Shown here: positions 8,366-17,031 of the stretch, in pieces
Layout of the letters: each line of letters begins with the position of its first letter
Position numbering within the stretch: the first letter of the stretch is position 1
Source of the DNA: Parabacteroides sp. PH5-46
GTDB taxonomy: Bacteria; Bacteroidota; Bacteroidia; Bacteroidales; Tannerellaceae
DNA: 64,000 nt
Reading direction: 5' to 3'
NCBI RefSeq assembly: GCF_029892785.1
Contig: NZ_JARXXA010000006.1
Span: 232,143 to 296,142 of the forward strand
Program-made: the position numbers and the translations under genes
The notes under the pieces: model-generated
What the model saw: the letters and a program-made list of their open reading frames with translations, nothing else
The model's database searches: none
What the model was told of the DNA's origin: nothing

Positions 8366-9235
8366 TTACTGATGATGATAAACCCGGCTTGTTCTTCTTC
8401 CGGAGAAAGCCGTAAAGAAGCCGGAGATATCAGCCGGGGCATTCTGTGTTTTGCATTGAATATTCGTTTCCAGATTAGCCGGTGGACCGCTGAATAGCGG
8501 GTCACTTCCCCATAATTCACTTTGTGCATTCTCTATAAAGGTGGCATATTCTTTGGTGATGCCGTCTACCCGTACGGTGATGTAGTCTCCTTCTTCTAGT
8601 ATATCGTCTTCCTCTTCATCTTCTTGGTCCAGGTAAAAGCAGGAAATACCTATAATCTCTTTCTTATCCAGGTATTCGTCGTCTATCACAAAGTAGTCTT
8701 CCAGATGAGAAGTCAGTTGTTTATCGTTTCGGTAGATATGAAAACTCAGGTAGTTTTCGTCCTGCTCCGGCAGTCTTCCCCAGAGTAATACTTCTATGAA
8801 TTTATCAATCAAATCCGAGTCGCGAAAGTCGATAGAGTCTACCTCCGGAGCATAGGGTAGGAAAGAAGTAGCTTCGTATGTTTCAAATGCTCCGTCTTCG
8901 TCAAAGTCCAGGCTTACGGACAAGGTATAGCTTTCTCCCTCTATGCCGTACACATGCCCTTGCGTTTGATACAAGCCTGCCTCAGAAGGGTTTTCTGTCA
9001 ATACAAATACACTGTCTCCCGAGCTGATACGTACGTCGGCGTGGCTGATTCCTTCCGGTCTGCTGGTGGCAAAGTAGCTCGACGAACGGGTGATGCGAAT
9101 CTCGTGCCGGGTAGTGTCTGATGTAATGTAGCCGTAAATCACCAAGTGGGGCTCGGAGGCTTCCGTATTAATGTCAATACGTTCGGTGCACGAGAACAGG
9201 CAAAGTGCCAGTAAACTAACTATATATCGTTTCAT
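8366..9235 (-). CDS. DUF4249-family lipoprotein
   Basis: A 289-residue lipoprotein with a lipobox ending in Cys16 (L-C-L-F-S-C), followed by T-E-R-I-D. The N-terminal region (H-L-V-I-Y-G-Y-I-T, then D-V-R-I-S-S-G-D) and overall length fit the DUF4249 family. These are outer-membrane-associated lipoproteins encoded next to TonB-dependent receptors in Bacteroidota. The gene starts 12 nt after the receptor stop, so the two form one transcription unit on the minus strand. By analogy with SusD it may help the receptor capture a substrate, but no substrate is known for the family. A very acidic segment (D-E-E-E-D-D-I-L-E-E) lies around residues 210-225. Confidence 0.8.
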   Translation of the reverse strand: MKRYIVSLLALCLFSCTERIDINTEASEPHLVIYGYITSDTTRHEIRITRSSSYFATSRPEGISHADVRISSGDSVFVLTENPSEAGLYQTQGHVYGIEGESYTLSVSLDFDEDGAFETYEATSFLPYAPEVDSIDFRDSDLIDKFIEVLLWGRLPEQDENYLSFHIYRNDKQLTSHLEDYFVIDDEYLDKKEIIGISCFYLDQEDEEEDDILEEGDYITVRVDGITKEYATFIENAQSELWGSDPLFSGPPANLETNIQCKTQNAPADISGFFTAFSGRRTSRVYHHQ

Positions 9236-9247
9236 AATGAACAGGAT

Positions 9248-11575
9248 TTAAAAGGTGAAATTCCAGGTAATAGAAGGAATGAAAGTAAAGAGATACACAA
9301 TTTCGGCATACGACACATCCGGTTGGTCATCTTCCTGCTGGAAGGTAATCATCCAGGGGTTCTTCCTCCCGTAGGCATTGTAGAGCGAGAAGTTCAGCTC
9401 ATGCTTGAAGCGCTTTCCCGGCTTGGATAGCTGGCAAGTAGCTGACAAATCCAAGCGGTGATAAGCCGGATAACGATATTCATTCCGCCCCGAATAGATC
9501 GGGATATAAGACTCTCCTATCTGGAAACGACCGGTGGGGTAGGTAACAGGCGTGCCGCTGGCATATACCCAGTTGCCCGAGATTGTCCATTTGGATGAGA
9601 GCTCGTAATTGGCTACAACAGAGATGTTATGCGGCTTGTCGTAAGGCGAGCGATACCACTTCCCGTTGTTAATATCATCCACCTGCCGTCTGCTTTTAGA
9701 GAGGGTATAACTCACCCATCCATTGATGCGTCCACTATTCTTCCGCAGCATCAGCTCCAGTCCATAGGCATAGCCTTTTCCGAAGCGTAGTTCGTGCTCC
9801 AGGTCTTCATTTCCCATCAGTTCGGCATGGTCTTTGAAATCTACTACATCCTTCATGTTTTTGTAATAAATCTCGGCAGATGCCTCATATTCATTGTTCG
9901 CAAAATTGCGGAAATAGCCCAGTGCAAACTGGTCGCATAGCTGGGGTTTTACGTTCTGCGAGGCTTGGAACCAAACGTCCAGAGGCGAGCCCGAGGCTGA
10001 GTTTGAAGCCAGTTGAATGTATTGCGCCGTGCGCGAATAGCTGGCCTTTGCCGAGTGGATATCATTCATAATGTAGGTTACACCCAAGCGAGGTTCCAGC
10101 TGTTGCTGATGTTTATAAACCGTTCCCTTCTTGTATGTTTTGGTGTAACTTACTTTGTAATCTTTCAGAAAATCAAGCTCTTCGCCATTGGCGATGTTCT
10201 GGAAAGCAGTATAGCGCAAACCGTATTTTAGTTTCAGTTTCTCGCCTACGGTTGTTTCGTTGGTCAGGTACACGGCATGCTCCATAGCGTATTCCTTTGG
10301 AAGGTTGATGCGGCCTACTATAGACTCTTCGCCGATACCTCCTCCTTCTCCCGGAATAAAGTGATGATAAATGAGATTGTAACCAAACTTTATGTTGTTT
10401 TTCGGATTGGGCAGGTATGAAAAGTCTGCTTTGAAGCCATAATCATTCATCTTCGATTTCCAGTCCTGATTGAGTTGCGAGCTGAGCTCACTTAATAGGT
10501 AATAGTCATAGAAACTGCCGATTAGCGTAAAGTTTGAGAACAGTTTGGGCGAGAAGATATGATTCCAGCGGATGGTAGCTGTTTTGTTGCCGAAATCCAT
10601 TCCCGCAAACTTATTGGAAAAATTGTCTCGTCCCAGATAACCAGCCAGATAGATCCGGTTGTTATCGTCAATCCGGAAGTTTAGCTTGGCATTCATATCA
10701 TAGAAATAAAGGCTCGATTTCCGCAGGTTGTCGTCCGAAGATAGCTTCAGGAACAGGTCTGCATAGGTGCGGCGGCCGGATATCAGTCCCGAAGCCTTTG
10801 AGCCCAAAGGTCCTTCCAATGTGAGTCGGCTTGAGATAAGCCCGACACCTCCTGTCCCGCTAAACCGCTGGTTGTTACCATCCTTGCTGCGAATATCCAA
10901 TAAAGAAGACAGGCGCCCTCCAAAGGAGGCGGGTATATCCCCCTTATATAATGTGACATCCTTGATGGCATCGTTGTTGAACACAGAAAAGAAGCCCATC
11001 AGGTGAGAGGCGCTGTACACCGTCGCCTCGTCAAGCAGAATAAGATTCTGGTCGTGCCCTCCGCCCCGGACGCTGAATCCGGAAGAGCCTTCGGATGTAG
11101 ACTGTACTCCGGGCAGTAGCTGGATGGCTTTAATAACGTCTACTTCTCCCATCAAAGCAGGCACTTTCTTGATAGATTTGGCAGATAGCTTTTCTACACT
11201 CATCTCTGCCTTGGTGACGTTTATATTCCTGCTTTCGGCAGAAACAACCACTTCAGACAGCTGTTGTGTACTGGCTTCCAGTTCAATATTCAGCCGCTGG
11301 TCGGCCGACAGATCAACTTGCATTTCCTTTTGCTGATAACCGATGTATGAAAACACCAGTTGGTAGGTACCTTTCGGCAGGCTGAGTGAATATAGACCAT
11401 AGGCATTGGATACAACTCCGGTTCTGGTTCCCGCAATAGTTACTTCTGCACCAATAAGATCTTCTCCGTTTTGTTTGTCTTTGATTGTACCACTAATGGT
11501 GATTTTTTTATCTTGCCCCCAAAGAATCAACGGAATACACAACAACACAGATAGGGTCAATAAATGTTTTCTCAC
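9248..11575 (-). CDS. TonB-dependent outer-membrane receptor with carboxypeptidase-D-like N-domain
   Basis: An outer-membrane active-transport receptor of about 775 residues. The frame is open to ATG 11623, but GTG 11575 is preferred. It begins a normal signal peptide (V-R-K-H-L-L-T-L-S-V-L-L, cleavage after L-W-G-Q), and the upstream part overlaps a promoter-like TTTCTTTG box (minus strand, 11598-11605). Domains in order: a carboxypeptidase-regulatory-like beta-sandwich (I-S-G-T-I-K-D-K...Y-G-L-Y-S-L-S-L-P-K-G-T-Y), a TonB-box-like L-S-E-V-V-V-S-A, a plug (G-V-Q-S-T-S-E-G-S-S-G-F-S-V-R-G), and a long beta-barrel ending in an aromatic residue (W-N-F-T-F). It is paired with a DUF4249 lipoprotein and has no SusD partner, so the cargo is not evident; a peptide, metal complex or small glycan are all possible. 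Confidence 0.88.
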   Translation of the reverse strand: MRKHLLTLSVLLCIPLILWGQDKKITISGTIKDKQNGEDLIGAEVTIAGTRTGVVSNAYGLYSLSLPKGTYQLVFSYIGYQQKEMQVDLSADQRLNIELEASTQQLSEVVVSAESRNINVTKAEMSVEKLSAKSIKKVPALMGEVDVIKAIQLLPGVQSTSEGSSGFSVRGGGHDQNLILLDEATVYSASHLMGFFSVFNNDAIKDVTLYKGDIPASFGGRLSSLLDIRSKDGNNQRFSGTGGVGLISSRLTLEGPLGSKASGLISGRRTYADLFLKLSSDDNLRKSSLYFYDMNAKLNFRIDDNNRIYLAGYLGRDNFSNKFAGMDFGNKTATIRWNHIFSPKLFSNFTLIGSFYDYYLLSELSSQLNQDWKSKMNDYGFKADFSYLPNPKNNIKFGYNLIYHHFIPGEGGGIGEESIVGRINLPKEYAMEHAVYLTNETTVGEKLKLKYGLRYTAFQNIANGEELDFLKDYKVSYTKTYKKGTVYKHQQQLEPRLGVTYIMNDIHSAKASYSRTAQYIQLASNSASGSPLDVWFQASQNVKPQLCDQFALGYFRNFANNEYEASAEIYYKNMKDVVDFKDHAELMGNEDLEHELRFGKGYAYGLELMLRKNSGRINGWVSYTLSKSRRQVDDINNGKWYRSPYDKPHNISVVANYELSSKWTISGNWVYASGTPVTYPTGRFQIGESYIPIYSGRNEYRYPAYHRLDLSATCQLSKPGKRFKHELNFSLYNAYGRKNPWMITFQQEDDQPDVSYAEIVYLFTFIPSITWNFTF

Positions 11576-11597
11576 TTGTTTGTTTATTATTGAACCG

Positions 11598-11605
11598 CAA
11601 AGAAA
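11598..11605 (-). promoter_or_regulatory. Possible -7 box of the TonB receptor/DUF4249 operon
   Basis: On the minus strand TTTCTTTG matches 7 of 8 positions of the Bacteroidales -7 box TAnnTTTG and ends 22 nt before the GTG start at 11575. This supports the downstream start over ATG 11623. No clear -33 box was found. Confidence 0.35.
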
Positions 11606-11727
11606 AACAAAATTTGAAAACAATTGAGAAATTTAATACTCTATAACTTTTTGCTATAAAAACACTCAATTTTACATCAAACTGCTACAAACATCTAAAA
11701 AATGTCTTTATTCTCAAATATTTTTTA

Positions 11728-11769
11728 GGCGTGAGAATTTATTCTCATCCGGTTGAAACTTTTTCTCAA
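11728..11769. repeat. Partial copy of the TTCTCAT/ATGAGAA hairpin element
   Basis: The 3' half of one unit (GTGAGAAT), one full unit (TTATTCTCATCCGGTTGAAA) and the start of a third (TTTTCTCA) of the 22-bp element that forms a four-unit array at 61904-61991. Over about 37 nt it matches units 3-4 of that array almost exactly. It lies in the divergent gap between the TonB receptor and the alkyltransferase-like gene. Confidence 0.6.
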
Positions 11770-11790
11770 ATAGAATATTATTTTTGAAGC

Positions 11791-12117
11791 ATGAAAGAAT
11801 CTTTGTCTGAAGCTGTTTATGAAATTGTGAGGCTGATACCCCGTGGCAGGGCTACCAGCTATGGTGCTATAGCCAAGGCTGTAGGCTATCCGAACCAGTC
11901 GCGTATGATAGGGAGAATCATGGGCGAATGTCCCTCCAAAGACATTCCGGCTCACCGGGTGGTGAACAGTCAGGGGCTATTGTCAGGCAAAGATTGCTTT
12001 GAAACGCCTACCCTTATGCAGGAATTATTAAGCGCAGAAGACGTTATTGTTAATAATAACAAAATCCAAAACTGGAAAACTATTTTTTGGAATCCAATCG
12101 AAGAACTTGATTTTTGA
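11791..12117 (+). CDS. Alkyltransferase-like (ATL) DNA-binding protein, Cys-to-Ala at active site
   Basis: A 108-residue protein matching only the DNA-binding/active-site domain of O6-alkylguanine-DNA alkyltransferase. The family pattern is clear: V-Y-E-I-V-R-L-I-P-R-G-R-A-T-S-Y-G-A-I-A near the N-terminus, the putative intercalating Arg38 in Q-S-R-M-I-G-R, then the active-site motif. Where true transferases have P-C-H-R-V, this protein has P-A-H-R-V (Ala54, bases 11950-11952), so it cannot accept an alkyl group. Alkyltransferase-like proteins bind O6-alkylguanine and flag it for nucleotide excision repair; Ala or Trp at this position is known in that family. The N-terminal Ada-like domain is absent, as expected for ATL. 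It is a single gene with its own upstream region. Confidence 0.85.
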   Translation: MKESLSEAVYEIVRLIPRGRATSYGAIAKAVGYPNQSRMIGRIMGECPSKDIPAHRVVNSQGLLSGKDCFETPTLMQELLSAEDVIVNNNKIQNWKTIFWNPIEELDF

Positions 12118-12166
12118 CGTAAACCTTACATTTAACCAATCCATTGATAATTAGCAAAATCTGAAA

Positions 12167-12185
12167 TTTTGACGAGTTTTTGACG
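12167..12185 (+). promoter_or_regulatory. Direct TTTTGACG repeats upstream of susC-like gene
   Basis: TTTTGACG occurs at 12167-12174 and 12178-12185, 11 bp apart (one helical turn). A third copy is at 12112-12119 in the end of the preceding gene. They lie about 70-85 bp upstream of the predicted -7 box, a sensible place for an activator. No regulator gene adjoins the locus. This is inference from spacing only. Confidence 0.3.
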
Positions 12186-12252
12186 TATTCTTTTTCCCTG
12201 CTTAACGTATTCGGGAATGGGTAAATTTATGTTATCAATTGTATCGGTCCTT

Positions 12253-12260
12253 TAAATTTG
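12253..12260 (+). promoter_or_regulatory. Predicted -7 box of the SusC/SusD locus
   Basis: TAAATTTG is an exact match to TAnnTTTG, 40 nt upstream of the susC-like ATG. A weak -33-like TATG lies at 12229-12232. Confidence 0.5.
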
Positions 12261-12299
12261 CGGCAAGATATTAATATGTCAATCTTAAATTAGTAATTC

Positions 12300-15200
12300 A
12301 TGAGAAATCTATTTACAACCCTTCTCTTATTATGTGCAACCTTTTCTGTAGTTGCTCAAAATGTGCAGATAAAAGGTGTAGTGGTTTCGGGATCTGACAA
12401 TTTCCCGCTACCAGGTGTGAATGTTGTAGTGAAAGGAACTACAAACGGAACGATGACCGATATGGATGGTCAGTTCGTGTTATCAGCTCCCGCAGGGAGT
12501 ACCTTATCCATCACGTACGTAGGCTTCAAACCGCTTGAACTAAAAGCCGATGCCTCTCGCGTAATGAATATTTCTATTCATGAAGATACCGAATTACTCG
12601 ACGAAGTAGTAGTAGTAGGTTATGGTGTGCAAAAGAAAAGTGTAGTAACAGCTGCTATCAGTAGTGTGAAGGCTGAAGACTTGGGTAAACTGACTCCAAA
12701 CCGTATAGAGAATATACTGAAAGGACAGGTATCCGGTGTGCAGGTAACTACCTTGTCGGGACAGCCCGGTACGGATGCCAAAGTACGTATCCGTGGTATC
12801 GGAACCGTAAACAACAGCGACCCTTTATACATTATAGACGGTATGGCTGTAGACGGAGGTATCCGCAACCTGAACCCTGCAGATATTGAGTCTGTAGAGA
12901 TTTTAAAGGACGCTGCTTCTGCTGCTGTGTATGGTGCACGTGCTGCCAATGGTGTAGTATTGGTTACCACAAAGAGCGGGAAAACAGGCAAAGCCCGTAT
13001 TACCTATGATTTCAGTTACGGGCTTCAGAATCCCTGGAAAAAGAAAACCGTATTGAATGCCGAGCAGTATATGATCTACCGGAATGAAATGAGCCTGAAT
13101 GGTGGTGGCGCTATGCTGTACTCACAAGATCAGATCAGCGCAGCCCGCAACGGACAGATCACCAGCACAGACTGGCAAGATGAGGTGTTCAATGACAATG
13201 CACCGATCATGAACCACCAGGTGAATATCTCCGGCGGTAGCGAAAAGGGCAGCTATTATCTGTCATTAGGCTATTTCGACCAGGAAGGCATCATTGGCGG
13301 TAACTATAATGTATCGAATTACGACCGCTGGACAATCCGTTCCAACAATAGCTACGAGGTATTAAACGCCCAGAAAGAAAGATCGTTCCTGAATAAAGTA
13401 ACGGTTGGCAGCAACCTGAGTTATTCAAGAGGTAAGTCTACCTATGTTCCGGGTGGAGCCAACTCAGAGTTCGGTTCTGTACTGGGTAGTGCGCTTGTTA
13501 TATCTCCACTATTAGGTGTATATGCTTCGGAAGCAGAAGCTGCAGAAATACTGGCTGCTCATCCGCATGCTGTAACCGACAAGAACGGAAATGTATTTTC
13601 TTTGTCTCCTTCCGGATTCCAGGAAATTGTAAATCCGGTAGCCTTGATGAACAGACCGCAACGGACAAAACACAATGAGGATAAGATTATCGGTACATTC
13701 TTTGCCGAAGTAGATATCTTTGAAGGACTGAAGTTTAAGAGCAGTTATGGTGTAGACCTTGCTTTCTGGGGCGAAGATTCTTACTCTTTCCCATTCTATT
13801 TATCACAGATGAACCGCTTGGAAAACAGCTATGATACAAGTGTAAGCTCGCAGATGAACAGAGGTTTCACCTGGCAGGTAGAAAACGTATTCACGTATAA
13901 TAAAACAATCAACGGAAAACATAATATCGGTTTGATGGCCGGACAGTCCGGACGGAAGAATAATACCCGCCAACTACAAGGTACAGACTATGATATGCTG
14001 TCATACGACCCTTATATGGCTACGATTAACTCAGCCATTGCAGATCGTGAGCGCGAAAGAACATCAGGCTATACCAATCAGAGTACATTTGCGTCTTACT
14101 TCGGACGTGTAGACTATAACTTCGACGAACGTTATATGATTCAGGCAACGGTTCGCCGTGACGGTTCCGACAAGTTCGGATCGAACAACAAATGGGGTAC
14201 TTTCCCATCTGTATCTGCCGGTTGGAATGTTACAAATGAAGCCTTTATGGAAGGCCGTCCCGAATGGTTCAACTACATGAAGCTGCGTGGTAGCTGGGGT
14301 ATAAATGGTAACGATAAGATCGATGCATTTGCCTATGCCAGTTTGATGGATGGTGGACAGAACTATTATTTCGGAACCGGAAACTCAGAATACATGCAGT
14401 ATGGTGTAAGTGGTGGTCGTTTGGCTAACCCCGACCTGAAGTGGGAAGAATCCAAACAAACCGATATAGGTGTGGATATGCGTTTCTTCAACCATGCACT
14501 GACTTTCACTTTCGATTATTTCAAGAAGAAAACCGACGGTATGTTGAAGCTGTTACCTATCCCTACTTATGTAGGACGTTCGGCTCCTTATACCAATGCA
14601 GGAAAGATGGAAAACTGGGGGCTTGAGTTCGACCTGGGCTACCGCTTTAATGTATCCGACTTCGTATTCGATATCAAAGGAAATGCTTCTTATGCAAAAA
14701 CAACATTGATTGATATAGGTGTTCCTGCCGGACAGGAAATGACAGGTGGCTCGGGTGCAGCCGGAGTAGACGACTTTATTCGTTCTGAAAACGGGAAAGA
14801 TTATCCTTACTTCTATGGTTGGAAAACAGACGGAATCCTGCAAACACAAGCTGAAGCAGATGCCTATAACGCAAAGTATAAAACATCAGCTGTTCCGGGA
14901 GACGTGCGCTTCAAGGACTTGAACGATGATGATATTATAGATGATAACGACCGGACGAAGATTGGTCGTGGTGTGCCCGACTGGACATATGGTTTGACAT
15001 TGAATGCCGAATATAAAGGCTTCGACCTGTATATGTTCTTCCAGGGAGTATTAGGTGTTGATATCTTTGATATCTCACAACGTGCGGATATTGCCGGAGC
15101 AAACCGCCCAGCCTGGATTATGGACAGATGGACCGGACCTGGTACGTCTGACAAACTTCCGCGTGTAACATCGGTAGATACCAACCGTAACTGGCGTGCC

Positions 15201-15455
15201 TCTGATATCTATGTGAAAAACGGTAACTATGTACGTTTGAAGAACATCCAACTTGGATATACCATTCCGAGAAATATCATCAACAAGGCGGGAATTGACA
15301 ATCTCAGACTGTTTGTCGGAGCAGAAAACCTGCTTACGTTCACCGGTTATAAAGACGGCTTTGACCCTGAAATCGGGGAAGGAAACTTTGGTGTAGACAA
15401 AGGTAACTATCCACAAGCCCGTACGATTACTTTCGGAGCAAGTATTTCTTTCTAA
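12300..15455 (+). CDS. SusC/RagA-family TonB-linked outer-membrane transporter
   Basis: A 1051-residue SusC-type glycan importer. A signal peptide (cleavage after V-V-A-Q) is followed by a carboxypeptidase-D-like domain (about 24-105, I-K-G-V-V-V...T-D-M-D-G-Q-F). Then come a TonB box (D-E-V-V-V-V-G-Y-G), a plug (about 115-230, with G-Q-V-S-G-V-Q-V and Y-I-I-D-G-M-A-V-D-G) and the barrel (about 240-1050, ending F-G-A-S-I-S-F). There is no STN/secretin domain before the plug, so it is not expected to signal to an anti-sigma factor. The susD-like gene begins 18 nt downstream and a glycan-binding lipoprotein and GH3 enzyme follow, making this the transporter of a small polysaccharide utilisation locus. 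TonB-driven uptake of oligosaccharides across the outer membrane is the expected role. Confidence 0.95.
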   Translation: MRNLFTTLLLLCATFSVVAQNVQIKGVVVSGSDNFPLPGVNVVVKGTTNGTMTDMDGQFVLSAPAGSTLSITYVGFKPLELKADASRVMNISIHEDTELLDEVVVVGYGVQKKSVVTAAISSVKAEDLGKLTPNRIENILKGQVSGVQVTTLSGQPGTDAKVRIRGIGTVNNSDPLYIIDGMAVDGGIRNLNPADIESVEILKDAASAAVYGARAANGVVLVTTKSGKTGKARITYDFSYGLQNPWKKKTVLNAEQYMIYRNEMSLNGGGAMLYSQDQISAARNGQITSTDWQDEVFNDNAPIMNHQVNISGGSEKGSYYLSLGYFDQEGIIGGNYNVSNYDRWTIRSNNSYEVLNAQKERSFLNKVTVGSNLSYSRGKSTYVPGGANSEFGSVLGSALVISPLLGVYASEAEAAEILAAHPHAVTDKNGNVFSLSPSGFQEIVNPVALMNRPQRTKHNEDKIIGTFFAEVDIFEGLKFKSSYGVDLAFWGEDSYSFPFYLSQMNRLENSYDTSVSSQMNRGFTWQVENVFTYNKTINGKHNIGLMAGQSGRKNNTRQLQGTDYDMLSYDPYMATINSAIADRERERTSGYTNQSTFASYFGRVDYNFDERYMIQATVRRDGSDKFGSNNKWGTFPSVSAGWNVTNEAFMEGRPEWFNYMKLRGSWGINGNDKIDAFAYASLMDGGQNYYFGTGNSEYMQYGVSGGRLANPDLKWEESKQTDIGVDMRFFNHALTFTFDYFKKKTDGMLKLLPIPTYVGRSAPYTNAGKMENWGLEFDLGYRFNVSDFVFDIKGNASYAKTTLIDIGVPAGQEMTGGSGAAGVDDFIRSENGKDYPYFYGWKTDGILQTQAEADAYNAKYKTSAVPGDVRFKDLNDDDIIDDNDRTKIGRGVPDWTYGLTLNAEYKGFDLYMFFQGVLGVDIFDISQRADIAGANRPAWIMDRWTGPGTSDKLPRVTSVDTNRNWRASDIYVKNGNYVRLKNIQLGYTIPRNIINKAGIDNLRLFVGAENLLTFTGYKDGFDPEIGEGNFGVDKGNYPQARTITFGASISF

Positions 15456-15473
15456 TCTTAAAATTGACTAACA

Positions 15474-17012
15474 ATGAAACAGAACATTCTAAAATATATC
15501 ATTGCAGGGACAGTTATGCTGAGTGTCTCTTCCTGTGGAGACGATTTTCTGACAGTGAAGTCTTCCGACAAGCTGGAAGCCGGAGCTCCTGCCTCCGTTC
15601 AAACGATAGAACAAAGTTTGGCTTCTGCTTATCAGATCCTTCTATTCGACAACTATGCAAATGGAAGCTACAACAGTGTTGTGCTGATGGGTGACTTGCG
15701 CTCGGACGACCTCTATAAAGGGGGTGGTGATGCCAATGACCAGGCAGGTCTGTACTTCCTGTCATTGTTTGAAAACAATCCGTCGGACGTACCAAGTGGC
15801 TTGTGGAATATCTATTATACCGGCTTGAGCCGTACCAATGGTATCATCCTGTCATGCGAACAGGCAACAGACGGAACGGAAGCACAGATCAACCGTTTCT
15901 CAGCCGAAGCACATGCCTTACGTGCTTACTATGTGCATTACCTGTGGAAAATGTGGGGGAATGTACCTTACTTCGAAGGAGAATTACCTGATCCTTATCT
16001 GGCAAAACAATATACTGCCGACGAAGTCTATAAAGAAATCATGGAAGACCTGGAATTTGCTATTTCAGGAGATAAATTACCTTCTGCCGTTTCGGGTGCT
16101 GAAGCAGGACGTGTAACCAAGGCAATGGCTCAGATGTTGAGAGCACGTGTTGTGATGTATCAGAAAGACCAGTCTATGTACAATCAGGTATTGGCAGACA
16201 TGGTAGAAATTATCAACAACCCGGCATACGGATTGATGGATAACCTGGAAGATGTATTCCTGCCGTCAGGTGAGTTCTGCAAAGAATCAATCTTTGAAAG
16301 CAACCAACGTCCGGAAGGAAAAGACTGGAGCAACTCATGGGGTGGCTACGGAACGAACCTTCCTGCCTTTATATCTCCCAACTCATTTACCGATCCGGAT
16401 GGTGTCTTTATCGGAGGATGGGGATTTGGCCCGGTACGAAAAGCGGCTTATGATATGTATGCTGCCGATGATACCCGTAGAGCAGCCAGTATCAACGACT
16501 GGACTTCTGTAGAGTATGGCAAACGCTTCCAGGATACAGGCTATTTCATGCGCAAATATGCTGCACGCAAAGAGTGTAACGTAGTAATATCAGGGGCTAA
16601 CGACCTGAACTTTGATAATAACCTGCGTATCTTCCGCTTGGCAGAAACCTATCTGAATGCAGCAGAGCTATTGGTGGGTGGTGCTACTGCATCTGGAGCT
16701 CAATCGGCTCAGACATACCTGGACGCTGTACGTAAAAGAGCTTTTGGTGACAAGTTTGAGCAGAATAAGGTTACAGCTACATTAGAAAATATAAAGAAAG
16801 AACGTCGTCTGGAATTTATGGGCGAAGGTCTTCGCTATTGGGATTTGGTACGTTGGGGAGATGCTCCGAAGGTATTGACCGAAAGTAATGCGGAATACTC
16901 ATCAACCCGTACATGGAGCGAAGCAACCGACAAATACCTCCCGATACCTCAGGGTGAAATAGACAAAACATCTGGTTTGGGTGAGTTCGAGTTAAAACAA
17001 AATCCATATTAA
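15474..17012 (+). CDS. SusD/RagB-family glycan-binding lipoprotein
   Basis: A 512-residue partner of the SusC-like transporter. The lipobox ends in Cys (V-S-S-C) and is followed by G-D-D, an acidic stretch typical of Bacteroidota surface lipoproteins. The tetratricopeptide-like helical core is recognisable (Y-Y-T-G-L-S-R-T-N-G-I-I-L-S, then A-E-A-H-A-L-R-A-Y-Y-V-H-Y-L). The C-terminal signature I-K-K-E-R-R-L-E-F-M-G-E-G-L-R-Y-W-D-L-V-R-W-G is near-canonical SusD. SusD proteins form a lid over the SusC barrel and capture oligosaccharide. It is 18 nt after the transporter and 19 nt before the next lipoprotein gene, so all three are almost certainly one transcript. Confidence 0.95.
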   Translation: MKQNILKYIIAGTVMLSVSSCGDDFLTVKSSDKLEAGAPASVQTIEQSLASAYQILLFDNYANGSYNSVVLMGDLRSDDLYKGGGDANDQAGLYFLSLFENNPSDVPSGLWNIYYTGLSRTNGIILSCEQATDGTEAQINRFSAEAHALRAYYVHYLWKMWGNVPYFEGELPDPYLAKQYTADEVYKEIMEDLEFAISGDKLPSAVSGAEAGRVTKAMAQMLRARVVMYQKDQSMYNQVLADMVEIINNPAYGLMDNLEDVFLPSGEFCKESIFESNQRPEGKDWSNSWGGYGTNLPAFISPNSFTDPDGVFIGGWGFGPVRKAAYDMYAADDTRRAASINDWTSVEYGKRFQDTGYFMRKYAARKECNVVISGANDLNFDNNLRIFRLAETYLNAAELLVGGATASGAQSAQTYLDAVRKRAFGDKFEQNKVTATLENIKKERRLEFMGEGLRYWDLVRWGDAPKVLTESNAEYSSTRTWSEATDKYLPIPQGEIDKTSGLGEFELKQNPY

Positions 17013-17031
17013 TTTCTTTTAATTTATTCGT

